64,000 nucleotides of DNA from Porphyra umbilicalis (taxonomy: Eukaryota; Rhodophyta; Bangiophyceae; Bangiales; Bangiaceae): contig KV919074.1 of assembly GCA_002049455.2 (NCBI GenBank), positions 1-64,000 on the forward strand, given 5' to 3'. Each line of letters starts with the position of its first letter. Positions within the stretch are counted from its first letter, which is position 1. The notes below the pieces were generated by a model that saw only the letters and a program-made list of their open reading frames with translations, had not been told where the DNA came from and did not search any database. Both the position numbers and the translations under genes were made by a program. This document shows, piece after piece, positions 18,700 to 28,514 of the stretch.

Positions 18700-19400
18700 C
18701 CCTACTCAACCTTGCCGTTAGGCAGCGACCTGTGCGCGAGCACGAACACACGGGATGGCCCCGTGCCGATAACAACGCGGACCCGCACCCCGGCTTCCGC
18801 CGTGTCGTCGGGGGAGTCAACACCCCGACGAGGGCGGCGCCTGCCGTCACGACGACAACCAGCTGGTGCTACCCCGCGCGCCCGACTCGGTGCTAACCGG
18901 CCTGGAGGTGTGAACCCCACACCCACGCTCGGCACCACGGACCCGCGTCCCGGCTTTCGCCGTGTCGTCGGGGTAGTCAAACCCCCGACGAAGGAGGCGC
19001 CACTCGGCGCCGACGACGGTTGTCCCAACGCGTGTTGCACGACGCACCCGCGCGCCAACGGGTCTTAACCCCGACTCTAGTCGCCTGTCAACCGGCCGTT
19101 TGGCCACCCCGCCGACGCCGACGCCGACTCCCCTGCGAGGGCGCGTGTACGCGCAAGCGCCGGTTGGATCCGCAGCGTCAGCTGCCCGCCACCCACGCCC
19201 ACGCGTGTGTGGCGGGACGGTCGCGACCGACGACGGCGAACCGCCACCTCCCCCCAATCGGGACTGGGCGGCGCGCCCCCCACGGCTCCCACCGCCTGGG
19301 CGGTTGCGCCCGCGCGGGCCCGTAAGGGGCCGCGATCGCCCAATCGGGTTTCACCATCCTCGGATCTCACCGGGACGGTTCGAAGCTCGCGTTGGAGGTA
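18700..19400 (+). other. 3' internal region of chromovirus copy 2, non-coding
   Basis: About 700 bp between the upstream limit of the opposite-strand frame and the 3' LTR. Long GC-rich open frames here look like composition artefacts. It holds two hairpins, GTCGGGG-N9-CCCCGAC, at 18807-18829 and 18967-18989, inside a ~70-bp direct repeat 160 bp apart. No clear polypurine tract precedes the LTR; the last bases are GTTGGAGGTA. It may contain the promoter of the opposite-strand ORF. Confidence 0.6.
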
Positions 19401-19791
19401 TGCAGCATATCTCTGCTACCAATTGGCAATTAGCCACGAGTAGCCCCTTGACTGGCCGAATCCACGGATGTGTGTGACTCGGCTTGTGGCACGCCCTTTG
19501 GGGGGTTACTTCCGCATTGTTTATTTTTATTGCTTGTTTGCTTGCCTGTCTTCTCTGTCTGCCGGCACTCATTACGATCGCTTGATCGGATGGTCGATCG
19601 ACCAGTGCCGTTGTTTGTATTAAACCACCGTGGGTCCGGGGTCGCCGTCGTGGGCACCACCCGGCTCCCCATCGGATGCCCTTCAACAAAAGGTCTTCTT
19701 CCTCGCCGCGACGGCGATAGAACTCGCTTTATTGCTTGGCTACGGTCGGTCTCAGTACACTGGTAATTGAACTAACGTTATTAATACCACA
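19401..19791 (+). repeat. 3' LTR of chromovirus copy 2
   Basis: 391 bp, TGCAGCATATC to TACCACA. Compared with the 5' LTR it has C for T at base 3, T for C in CAATTAGCC, two C-to-T changes in GATGCCCTTC, one fewer C and one fewer T in two homopolymers. All four substitutions are C/T transitions. It is followed by ACGAG. Confidence 0.93.
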
Positions 19792-19796
19792 ACGAG
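19792..19796 (+). repeat. Target-site duplication (ACGAG), right of chromovirus copy 2
   Basis: The second copy of the 5-bp duplication, directly after the LTR CA. Confidence 0.93.
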
Positions 19797-20021
19797 GTCA
19801 AGATCAGCGTCAAGGCCGCAGCCAAGGAGCTCGCGTCCCAGCACCGCAGGCGGGGGCCCAAGCGCCCCGGCCACCCCAATGCCAACAAGGACGCCACCGC
19901 CGGCGGGCCCCAGGCCCCAAGGGGATCGAAAGCTGGCAAGGAGGGTGGTGTCAAGTCGGGCGGAGGCTGGGGCGGCTCCGGCGGCGGCGGCAGCGCCGGC
20001 GGCGGTGGCGCCAGGGCTTGA
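19797..20021 (+). pseudogene. DIRS Gag, C-terminal part
   Basis: This continues the gag frame of 8915-9534 across the chromovirus insertion. It reads VKISVKAAAKELASQHRRR, then a Gly/Lys-rich tail, ending TGA at 20019-20021. The basic, Gly-rich tail fits a nucleic-acid-binding Gag C-terminus. About 97 bp separate it from the listed RT start. Confidence 0.7.
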
Positions 20022-20117
20022 GCTTTTTCGGCCGGCCCAGGGGAATCTGGTTTCGACCCCGGGTGCTGCGGACCAAGACGCCCGCAAGGCGGGGGGCACC
20101 CCAGCCCCGCTTGCGGA

Positions 20118-21842
20118 GTGCTGCCATCCTCGCTCCCGTCGGCGCCCCCTTTTGTGGCGACCCGGAGGGCGATCAAGGAATGGCGGGCACTGGGAGCCTC
20201 GCGATGGGTGATCCGCACTCTCCTTGACGGGGTTCAGATCCCATGGACACGCCGGCCGCCTCACTATCGCAGAAGAGGCTACGCTGTCGCCGCAGCGGAC
20301 GAGCAGGGGGCGAAGGCGGAGTTGACGCGTTGGCTGGCCGCGGGCTACCTGAAGGAGCTTACACCCGAGGAGGCGGCAGACGTGCGATGCGTGGTCGGGG
20401 CATTTGTCACCCACAGCGCGGGGAAGCCGTGCCTGGTGGTAGATTACCGCCACCCCAATGCATTTATGGAAAGGCGGCGACTCAAGTACGAGACCTTGTG
20501 GAAGCTCGCACCGGGGCTCCGGTCGGGCGACCACATGGTCTCGTGGGACGTGAAGGATGCGTACCACCACCTGCGCCTACGGGAGGCGGACCAGACGTAC
20601 CTGGCTTTCACCCTGTTCGGGAGGGTTTTCGTGCCCGTGTCGATGCCGTTCGGTCTGGCGGTGGCGCCGTACACCTGGACCAAGGTGTGCCGGCCCGTCG
20701 TCGGGCGTCTGCGCGAGATGGGCTTCGTGTTCAAAGCATATGTCGACGACTTTGGGGGCCGCCCACCAGTGAGAGACACGGGACAGCCGGCCACCAAGGC
20801 CGACGCACGCCGCGGTTGGCGAACGGCGGCAGATCTAATGGCCTCGCTCGGACTCACAGTGCACCTGCACAAGGCCGAGCGCGAGAAGACCATGGAGCAG
20901 CCGCTGCTCGGCCACGTGGTGGACACGCGCCTCGGGGTATTTTGGCTCCAGCCCCAGAGGGTGATGAAGATCGAGACTATGGCGGCCGCGCTGTTGCGGT
21001 ACGCGGCAAAGCATCGACGGTGGATGCCGCTCGGCACCCTACGGTCGCTCTGCGGGACCGCCATCTCGACCACGCTCTCCGTTCCACAAGCCCGCTGCCG
21101 TACCCAGTCGCTGTTTGCGGCAATAAGCCCTCCACTGCGGCACGGAGGCGGCACGCCGGGGCGGCGCGACCTCCGCCTCGGCCACCAGGCGCTCGCCGAC
21201 CTCAAGTGGTGGTCGGGCTTGTCGACGCACGCCTTGATCGGCGGCGCGCTGTGGCCGCCCGACCAGACCGTGGTGATATTCACGGACGCGAGCATGACGG
21301 GCTGGGGCGCGGCGTGGAATGGCACGGTGCCCGCTCGGGGGTTCCACGCCCCCGCGAGAAGGCATCTTCACATCAACATCCACAAAATGGTGGCGGTGCG
21401 GCTCGCCCTGCTGTCCCTTGTGGACTATTTTCGGCCAGCAGGGACGGTTATCCGCCTCATGATGGACTCCCTCGTGTGCGTCCACGTGGTCAACAACGGC
21501 ACCTCGCGGTCGGAGGCGATGATGGCCGAGTTGAGGCGGCTACAGCGGGTCTGCGCCCGCTTCGGTGTTCAGGTGCGCGCCAGCCACCTCCCGTCAGCGG
21601 TCAACCACGTGGCCGACAAGCTGTCGCGGTCGCGAGACAGCACCGATTGGTCCTTGTCGGACACGGCCTTTCGGCGCTTGGAAAACAAGTACGGGCCCCA
21701 TACCGTGGACTTATTTGCGATGAGCACAAACAACAAGTGCGGCCGATATTACTCGGCAACCGCAGACCCGGGGACGGCCGGCGTCGACGCGATGCAGCAG
21801 AGCTGGCGGGGGGAGAACTGCTGGTGCAACCCCCCATTTTAG
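20118..21842 (+). CDS. DIRS-type reverse transcriptase / RNase H
   Basis: This 574-codon frame opens with GTG; the true start is unclear and may lie upstream. RT motifs are LVVDYRHPN, SWDVKDAYHHLRL, MPFGLAVAPYTW and YVDDFGG (YVDD near 20740), the arrangement of DIRS-type RTs. RNase H follows, with IFTDASMTGWGAAW and HVADKLSR. The tail HTVDLFAMSTNNKCGRYYS ... WCNPPF is the start of the methylase-like domain typical of DIRS elements. A TAG directly after NPPF (21840-21842) stops the frame; the same frame reads on for 88 codons. RT and RNase H motifs look intact, so decay is recent. Confidence 0.88.
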   Translation: MLPSSLPSAPPFVATRRAIKEWRALGASRWVIRTLLDGVQIPWTRRPPHYRRRGYAVAAADEQGAKAELTRWLAAGYLKELTPEEAADVRCVVGAFVTHSAGKPCLVVDYRHPNAFMERRRLKYETLWKLAPGLRSGDHMVSWDVKDAYHHLRLREADQTYLAFTLFGRVFVPVSMPFGLAVAPYTWTKVCRPVVGRLREMGFVFKAYVDDFGGRPPVRDTGQPATKADARRGWRTAADLMASLGLTVHLHKAEREKTMEQPLLGHVVDTRLGVFWLQPQRVMKIETMAAALLRYAAKHRRWMPLGTLRSLCGTAISTTLSVPQARCRTQSLFAAISPPLRHGGGTPGRRDLRLGHQALADLKWWSGLSTHALIGGALWPPDQTVVIFTDASMTGWGAAWNGTVPARGFHAPARRHLHINIHKMVAVRLALLSLVDYFRPAGTVIRLMMDSLVCVHVVNNGTSRSEAMMAELRRLQRVCARFGVQVRASHLPSAVNHVADKLSRSRDSTDWSLSDTAFRRLENKYGPHTVDLFAMSTNNKCGRYYSATADPGTAGVDAMQQSWRGENCWCNPPF

Positions 21843-22109
21843 CTTCTAGCGCCTGTCGTCGGCAAGATCGTTCGACAGCGCTCCACGGCAACGCTGATCG
21901 CGCCGGTGTGGCAGTCGCAGGCGTGGTGGCACCGCGCGTTACAGGAGTGCACCGCGTACGAAGTGCTCCCGGCGGCAGAGGGGGTATTCACCCACGGCGC
22001 CAGGGACACGCCGGCGCGTGCCACGACTTGGCCAGTCGCCGCGCTTCGCTTCGAAGCGCCCGCCGCGTTCCCCCTCTCGTGCGCTGGCATCGGTTGTGTC
22101 ACCGCGTGA
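21843..22109 (+). pseudogene. DIRS methylase-like domain, C-terminal part after in-frame TAG
   Basis: Same frame as the RT, separated only by TAG 21840-21842. It reads VVGKIV, ATLIAPVW, WWHRALQECTAYEVL and further. In this family the domain follows NPPF directly, so the TAG is a nonsense mutation. This is the segment that resembles ORF3 of the chromovirus. Confidence 0.65.
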
Positions 22110-22169
22110 TGCGGTGGCGCTTAGGGTCGGGCGCGGGGGCGCTGGAAGGCGCCGAGCTACAGGAGGCGG

Positions 22170-23053
22170 CCTTCTAGGATAGCACTGCGCGCGAGTACGT
22201 TGGCGGCTTGGAGAACTTCGAGGAGTTCTGCTAGCTCGCTCAGCTGCAGGCGTTGCCCGCAACCCCCGAGACGGTCGTGCGCTACCTCGGGACGGTGCGG
22301 GCGCTCGGCTCCGTGGCGGCGCGGTCGTTGGGCAACCGCCTCGCGCCTATCAGATAGGTGCACCTGTTGGCCGGCTACGCGTCCCCTACCGACGATTACC
22401 TCGAGCGACAGGCCAAGCGGGGCTACAGCCGTCACTACACGGCCGCCACGGGGATGGCGCGCACGGAGCGGCGCGGTCCGCTGCCGGCCGCGGCCGTCGA
22501 CGCCTTCTTGGACCTGTGGCCGTCGGCCGAAGAGTCTCTAGGGCACTAGAGTGCGGGCACAGCCCTTGCGTACCATCTTTTCAACCGCCCAGGGGCGGCC
22601 TCCCACATGCGCGCGTGCGACGTGTTCCCCACTTGCCTCGGTCTGAAGGTCCAGGTCCCCATTTACAAGATGGCCGTGCTCAAGGACGCCGACCGGATTG
22701 CTTACACTGTCCCCGTCGCGACGGGCAGCTGGCAGGGGGACCGCGTGCTGCGACTCATCCGAGCGCACTGGCGGGCGCACCATCGGGCTGCGCGTCCGCG
22801 CAACGAGCGCTTGTTCGCCCCGGTGGGCACCTCCGCGCCGCTGGCGGCGCGTGTCGTCACCCGCCGCCTGCGCGACCTCATGGCGCTGGCGCCCATGCGG
22901 GCACCCCTCGGCACAAAATGGACCGGGCACTCTCCGTGGGCCGGCGCGGCGTCGGAGGCATATGCGATCGGCCTCAGCGACGCGCTCATCCAGCAGCTCA
23001 TGGGCCTGTCCAACGTCCAGACGGCCTACGGCTACTACATTGACGCGACTTGA
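22170..23053 (+). pseudogene. DIRS tyrosine recombinase, degenerate
   Basis: Fragments in one frame: an N-terminal DNA-binding-like part (ATPETVVRYLGTVRALG, VHLLAGYASPTDDYLERQAKRG) with stops, then 22607-23053 with the catalytic half. That half ends in GHSPWAGAASEAYAIGLS ... LMGLSNVQTAYGYYIDAT, the H-x-x-R ... Y region of tyrosine recombinases. The catalytic Arg of HxxR is Trp (HSPW), while the nucleophile Tyr is kept. In-frame stops occur near 22235, 22356 and at 22547-22549. It would have inserted the DIRS cDNA circle, but is inactive now. Confidence 0.7.
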
Positions 23054-23123
23054 GCCGCGTCGGCGGCAGCCTGGAGCTGGTTTGGCCGCTACGCTCCGCG
23101 GTCGCGGCTTTATCTCCGTCAAG

Positions 23124-23674
23124 ATGGCAACACACCACCCGCTCCCTCCCGGCTACGCCCACTTTCCCCCCTCCCCAGACAAGGCTGTTAACTGGCCCAA
23201 TTCGGGGGTCGGCCTGTCCGCGCGATTACTGTAAGCGACGTTGACTGTGGGCCGGCCGTTTTGAGTCGCCGCGGCGGCGCGGCTAACAGCCGGCAGCAGG
23301 TGGCACTGGCGGGAGCCGCTGCCGTGCGGCGCGGCGGCGGGCGACGCGGCGGCAGGCGGTATCGGTCGGCGGCTGCGGCCGTGCGGCCGGCCCAGCGGGT
23401 GACTGGCACTGTGACAAGACCGGACTGGCCGACCCCCGTCTGCCGGCGCACCGGGGCCGGCAACTTGGTCCTCCTTGCCGCTTTTCCCCAAGCCTTCCCG
23501 CGTCTCCTCGTTGGCGGGGTGGCGCGCCACCAAGCGGGCGGTGTCCCGCCCTGTTCCGTGTGGTTCATCTTTGCTTGAACGATAGCTAGGATAGCTAGCA
23601 AGTTGATTTCTATCCTATGACCAATTATCCGGCTCAGTGTTCATTGGCAACACACCACCCGCTCCCTTCCGGTT
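23124..23674 (+). repeat. Pair of ~29-bp direct repeats after the recombinase
   Basis: TGGCAACACACCACCCGCTC begins at 23124 and again at 23645, continuing as CCTCCCGGCTA / CCTTCCGGTTA. DIRS and PAT/Ngaro elements carry split direct or inverted repeats near their ends, so this may mark the right end of the DIRS element. The ~520 bp between holds no convincing gene. Confidence 0.5.
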
Positions 23675-23797
23675 AATGGAGGTGTCGAAAAGTGGTGTGA
23701 GAAATGGAGTTTCATTCTACAGTCAGGGCCACGATCGAAAACGATCGCCCGCCAGGGCCCACGATCAGCCAGGAGCTGCTCATGGGGCCACCCCCCC

Positions 23798-23866
23798 CAG
23801 ATGGGCCAGAAACCCTGGAACTCGCGCCGGGGCCCCCTCGCAGATGGGCCGGAAACCCTGGAACTC
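23798..23866 (+). repeat. Two tandem copies of a 26-bp unit
   Basis: CAGATGGGCC(A/G)GAAACCCTGG followed by AACTC occurs at 23798-23823 and 23841-23866, a 43-bp period. Nothing else recognisable lies in 23675-24050. Confidence 0.75.
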
Positions 23867-24059
23867 ACGTGCACGTTCAGGTCTATACCCTTGAACTCAG
23901 ATGGCCGATTCCTGAGTCGCGAGCCGGTGTCGTTGATTCCAGCGTCCTGACGCAACTACGTTCCTATTGCTTCGGGTCGGGCGCATGAGGGGCCTGCACA
24001 GTGCCAGTACATTTACTGGAAGCGCTTTGTAAAGCGCTCAGAGCTCCTAAAGTTTAGAC

Positions 24060-24983
24060 GCAAGCCGCACACTTAACTTCTGGACACAGCCTCTCGTCGA
24101 CGGCAGCCTCTCTCGCGCCAGGCGCGCGGCCGGCGCGGAGAGCGCGGCGCAGCGCTCGTCCGTCGCGCGGTCCGACAGGAAGCAGCGGTTGGCGGCAGCC
24201 GCGTCGGCCACCTGCTTGGCATTGGTCGCCTCCTCGCGCAGGTGCCGTGACGACGCGGCGAGCACCGCGCGGCGCCCCTCCATCTACACAGACGGCGCTG
24301 GACTCGCGTCGGCCACCGCCTGCGCCGCGGTCTGCTCCTGCGCGGCGGCCGTCACTAACGCGGCCGCCGTCCCGGCGAGCGCCGCGCGGCGCCGGTCCGG
24401 CGTCATCCCCGTAACGCCATTGGGCCGCAGCGGCAACGCGGGGGCCTCGGGCTTGGACGGCACCGCCATTTCCTCCCGCAGCCGCCGCGCTGACGCTTCC
24501 AGCACAGCGACGCGCTTGGCCATGGTCGACTCGATCGGCCCGTCGATGGAGGAGCGCCGCGCGGCGCTCGCCGCGTCGGCGCAGCACCTGCGCGAGGTGG
24601 CGACCAAGGCCGACGTCGTGGCCGAGGAGGCGGCGGCCGACGCGCGCATGTCGGGCGACGCGTTGATGGACGAGCGCCGCGCCACGCTCGCCGCGTTGGC
24701 CGCGCGTCTGATGCAAGAGGCGGCCGACGACGAGCAGCTGGCGGGGGAGCCGCCCCTCAAGGACCGCCGCGCCGCGCTCGCCGCGTCCATTGAGCGCCTG
24801 AAGTCGGAAGCCCAGTCGGCCGAGCACAATGGCTCCGTCGACGGGCGCTCGTCGGCGACGCGTTCGGCGGCGCGCTGCCCCTCGACGGCCGCCTTGGCGA
24901 GGCGGGCGGCCGACGCGGCAATAGCCGCGTGGCGCTCCTCCATCAGCATGTCCATGGTGATGGTCGCCGCCGCGGGCGCCACC
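24060..24983. repeat. Coiled-coil repeat locus with units on both strands
   Basis: A unit of about 42 residues starting M-E/D-E-R-R-A-A-L-A-A-S-A-x-x-L-R-E recurs. Minus-strand units lie at ~24960-24850 (MEERHAAIAASAARLAKAAV), ~24530-24300 and ~24283-24110 (MEGRRAVLAASSRHLREEA). Plus-strand units lie between, at ~24548-24845 (MEERRAALAASAQHLREVA, MDERRATLAALAARL, KDRRAALAASIERLK). Homology is visible at the base level (ATGGAGGAGCGCCGCGC). The protein would be an Ala/Glu/Arg coiled coil. The mixed orientation suggests an internal inversion of an old repeat gene; a stop at 24284 and the lack of one clear frame suggest it is broken. I recognise no family. Confidence 0.5.
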
Positions 24984-26573
24984 GTCGCTGCGCGGCAGCG
25001 GCGGTTGACGGCATCAGCGAAGGGGGGAGGGCGCCGACGTCGGGGCTCTCACGTACCCCTAAATTTAGTTCAGGATCCCCATTTCCGCTTTCTCGGGCCC
25101 TGATTGGTCACGCTGTCAAAAGTAAGGGTTCACAGACGTGTCTTCTGTACTTTGCACACTGAGAGCATTGTCAACAACTCATGCTATTTCTATCGGCTAT
25201 TCCATTCTAGAACCAAGTCCGCGTCCTTACAGAGCCACATGTACGTCAGCGGCTGGCTGCTTTGCTGTCATGAGCCTAAGTACCTGCAGAGTCCCTTACA
25301 CCACGTCCTTCCTGGGCCCGATCAAGACGATATTTTCCACTAGGACTTGATTCACTGCACCGGCAGATGACGACTGGGATGAGCAGCCGTAGCTTGTTTG
25401 CACAAAAATTGGCCAGTGTACGGTGATTGTGCGCTTGTATTTAAAGCAGGGTGGAGCACTTTGTAGCCCACATGTTAATTTACATCTGGTTGGACAATTG
25501 GTTCCGAAACGACAACCACACGAGGCGCTCCTGACGATCGATCGTAGATATGAATCATATATGGTGCAATGAGACACGGAAAAGCGTGGCAAGACTTGTG
25601 CCCCCTTCTTCACGAGGTGTTCCTGGGGGGGTAGGCAGGCAAAGTCTGACACACTTGAGGCACCAAATCACTCGATCACAGATCAGCTGTGAATCATCAT
25701 TTTAAGTGCCTTCAAGTACGGTGAGCCCCGCACTGGAGCGATCGAGTTGTGCTTAGTCATAAAGCAGAGGACCTTATATGCGGGACACATATAAATGCGC
25801 AATGACTGTACCTGGAAGGGGCCAGGCCACGTGTCTCCGGTAACCCCCAAATTGAGCTCACTGGCACCGATTTCTCCGACTAAGGCGTTGCAACAGCCGT
25901 CCTGGTCCCCTGTCTACGAAGTTTTACCGCACCTACACGCTTCTCACTTCACTCCCCCCTGTTCCCCCTGCACCCGATAATGTCCCCAACTCGTGTTCGT
26001 CCCATTGGTGTCACTAAACCGCCCAAAAATGACGCGGGACGCCGGAATGGGCGGAGATCTCCGGGCGGGGCCTCCTCTGGGGCGTCGTCGTCCCCGTCGA
26101 GGGACCCCGTTGCGCGGGTCCGCGAGCTGTTTCCCGCCTTAGCTGGTAATAACTAAGTTGCTCAACTACTCTCGTCTGTCCCTGGCCTGACGCACAAGAG
26201 CGCGCGCACAGATGGAGGAGGTTGTGTGGTCGTTCGGGCGCAGAGTGCTGCGCGGCACTGCGGGCTGCACCAGGCGTGGTTCGCCACGGGGCCAACTTGA
26301 CGCGCTGTTCAGCTTCAGGGCTGTTGCGATACCCACACCACCCCCACTTGCTGGCGTCGGAACGGTCAGACAGGCGTGCAGTCAGCAGGGCAGGAGGCCC
26401 TTCAGAACGGCGCCGACTCAGACAAACGGGAGTGATCACACGGTGGTGCGCCGTCCGAAATCGGGTACACACGAGACCGGCCTGGAATGGCTATTTGGGA
26501 GCTGGCCCCTTTTTAGGTACATTACACGTGGCACGACGATATGCCGGCCGCTCCTACAGAAAGAAAACTGGGC
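24984..26573. other. Gene-poor region
   Basis: No convincing gene or repeat. Base composition becomes less GC-rich from about 25,100. Open frames are short and lack recognisable motifs. Confidence 0.5.
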
Positions 26574-27395
26574 TCAGAGCATACCCAGCAACGTAGGTTG
26601 CGAACGATCTGCAAACCGTTTAAGAGCGCAACGTGTGCGCCTACGAGTGGCCAAAAGCGTTCGGCAGCGATATGCGCAGGCTCTGCGAACGCGCTCCGCT
26701 CGGATCGAGAGTACTTGTTTTTTTCTGTCGGCAGATCGCAGTGTATGGGAAACGGAGAAAGTGACGCTGCTGGGTTGTCGACCTGCGAACTGGAGCCTGC
26801 CAACCGCTTTCCTGTGAGATGTCCACATTCCGACAGTCCAGTGCTAGATTTCAAGCGAACATGCCATCGACCGACCTCGCGATCACGATGATCTGGGCCC
26901 CTATCGGCGGCAAATAACACGGTCAAGTGAGACACACAGTGCGATAGGCTCCAAATGGCTCCAAATTCTTGCGATCGAGAAGACACGACGAGGTCAAACG
27001 CATAAATGTCGGAGACAAATTGGCAGTATCTTGCATCTTCTCGCGGCACTGTCGCATCTCGCGACCGACTGCAGTGATTTGTAGGTCTCTCATGGGTCCG
27101 TTCAGCTGGCAGACGTACAGCGTGCGTGCAATCTGGTGGCGCTTTCGCCCCGATCGACACTGGAGCATTCTGTTCTGAAGCGCCTGTGAGGCGGCCGCGT
27201 GGTGTCCGCCAGTCACCGTGACGCAGGGCGAGCTCCCGAGCGGCCGCCTGCGGCGGTCGGGTGGCCGGGCTTGCGAGTCCGCCGAGACCTGGCAGGGGCC
27301 ACGTACGATAGCGCCCGTCGCGGAGCGGCAAAATCGTGCGGCCACATCCGATCTTCGTGTCAGCGATCCGCATGGTCATTTGTCAGACGCGCTGT

Positions 27396-28004
27396 TCATA
27401 TGCATCCCGCCGGACACACCCTGCTGCTGTCCAGTGCAAGACTGCGCAAGGCCAAAGCAGCGTAGTCACGCCTCGCGCCCCTCTTGACAACGAAGGCGCT
27501 CTCTATATTGGGCACCCCTGCGGCCGCTTCTGCGGCCGCTGAGGCGACGGCGGCTGCGGCCGCAGGTAGGGCTCCAGGTGCTGCCGCATCGCCTGCATGT
27601 GCGGCTTCTGCATGTGCTGGTGCCACCGCGTCTCCTGGGTCTGGCGCAGCGCCCGCTATGCCCGGCGTCGCGGCTGTGAACGGCCGCGAAGCGGCAGAGT
27701 CGTCGTCGACCACGGGCCGTACGGTCGAGTCCCCGGCGTCCGGCGCGGCCGCGAGTGCGGCCGCATTGCTTCCGTCTGCACTTTTTCGCAGGAAAGGTCT
27801 CCATGCGTCGCCGTGTGCCGGCGCATCACCAGCTGCGGTCACCAGCGCGGACGTTGCCCGCCGCGCTGCGGCTTCGGCGGGTGTTGAATCTGTCAAGCGG
27901 AGGAATGCGCGCGGCTTGAACTCGCTGCAGACCAAGCATGCCCCTTCACGGCGGGCGGGGACTCCTTCCCGGGTCCAAGTCGTTTCGTGACGCCGCGGCC
28001 GCAG
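27396..28004 (-). other. Ala-rich open frame inside the decayed Harbinger element
   Basis: The minus strand is open through an Ala/Pro/Asp-rich stretch (PAEAAARRATSALVTAAG, DDDSAASRPFTAATPG). It lies downstream of the transposase relic, where the intact element has a Gly/Ala-rich transposase tail, so it may be a remnant of that tail. The evidence is weak; it could be a composition artefact of GCGGCCGC repeats. Confidence 0.25.
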
Positions 28005-28514
28005 AATGCGGCCGCTGGCGCTTCGGGCGACGACGAGTGGGACGCTTCCTGTGGCACTAGTGGCAGCGATGTCGCGGATGGTGACTTGCCTTGAGTTGTG
28101 ACTCTTAATTTGCGAGACGGAGTCCTCTCTGCACGTTGAGTGTTCTGCTAGTGCACCACAATAATACACTTTTTTTTTTTTTTCCCCTTTGCCAGTTTTC
28201 TGTTTTCCTACTCTCTGACTCTGTCCGACTCACCGACTCTGTCCGAGAAGTCAGCACGGCACGATCCCTTCACTTATGCGCGAGTTACATTGCAGCATGA
28301 TATTATACGACGCTCGCGGACATCCGCCCACGCCAGACAGAGCGGTGGACTCCCCTGTCTTTCCAGAGAAGTGGAAGCCGCCCATGAGTCTTAACTATCT
28401 TAAGTCGACGTGGCGGCCGCGGCCGACGCGCAAATATGTGAGGAAAAAAAAAGCCATGACCGCAAAAAAAGAACCGTTGAAGACTACACGTACGGCTCCG
28501 GAAGGGTCCCGCGG

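Larger units (their letters stand above)
9535..19791 (+). mobile_element. Ty3/gypsy chromovirus, copy 2, complete (10.26 kb)
   Basis: This is a complete LTR retrotransposon flanked by ACGAG duplications. Order: 5' LTR 9535-9927, primer site 9930, gag 10158, in-frame TAG 11463, zinc knuckle to 11804, pol (-1 frame) to 15781, ORF3 15732-16274, opposite-strand ORF 18375-16417, ~1 kb of GC-rich 3' sequence, 3' LTR 19401-19791. All frames are intact, so it looks potentially autonomous. The two LTRs differ by four C/T transitions and two one-base indels over ~391 bp (about 1%), implying a recent but not brand-new insertion. It sits in the gag of a DIRS-type element. Confidence 0.95.
8915..23053 (+). 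mobile_element. DIRS-type (tyrosine recombinase) retrotransposon, host of the nested chromovirus
   Basis: Visible parts are gag (8915-9534 and 19797-20021), RT-RNase H and methylase-like module (20118-22109) and a tyrosine recombinase (about 22170-23053). The left part, beyond copy 1, is outside the window. DIRS elements integrate by a tyrosine recombinase, lack LTRs and make no target duplication, so ends cannot be fixed from flanks. A 29-bp direct repeat (23124 and 23645) may belong to its right end. The element is decayed: in-frame stops in gag, after NPPF and in the recombinase. Confidence 0.8.

Noticed and set aside
20243..22177. 644-codon open frame overlapping the DIRS RT
   Set aside because: It is an Arg/Ala/Gly shadow frame caused by high GC; the overlapping frame has all RT and RNase H motifs.
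26212..26817. Plus-strand ORF across the left end of the decayed Harbinger
   Set aside because: It spans the element boundary and has no motif; a chance frame.
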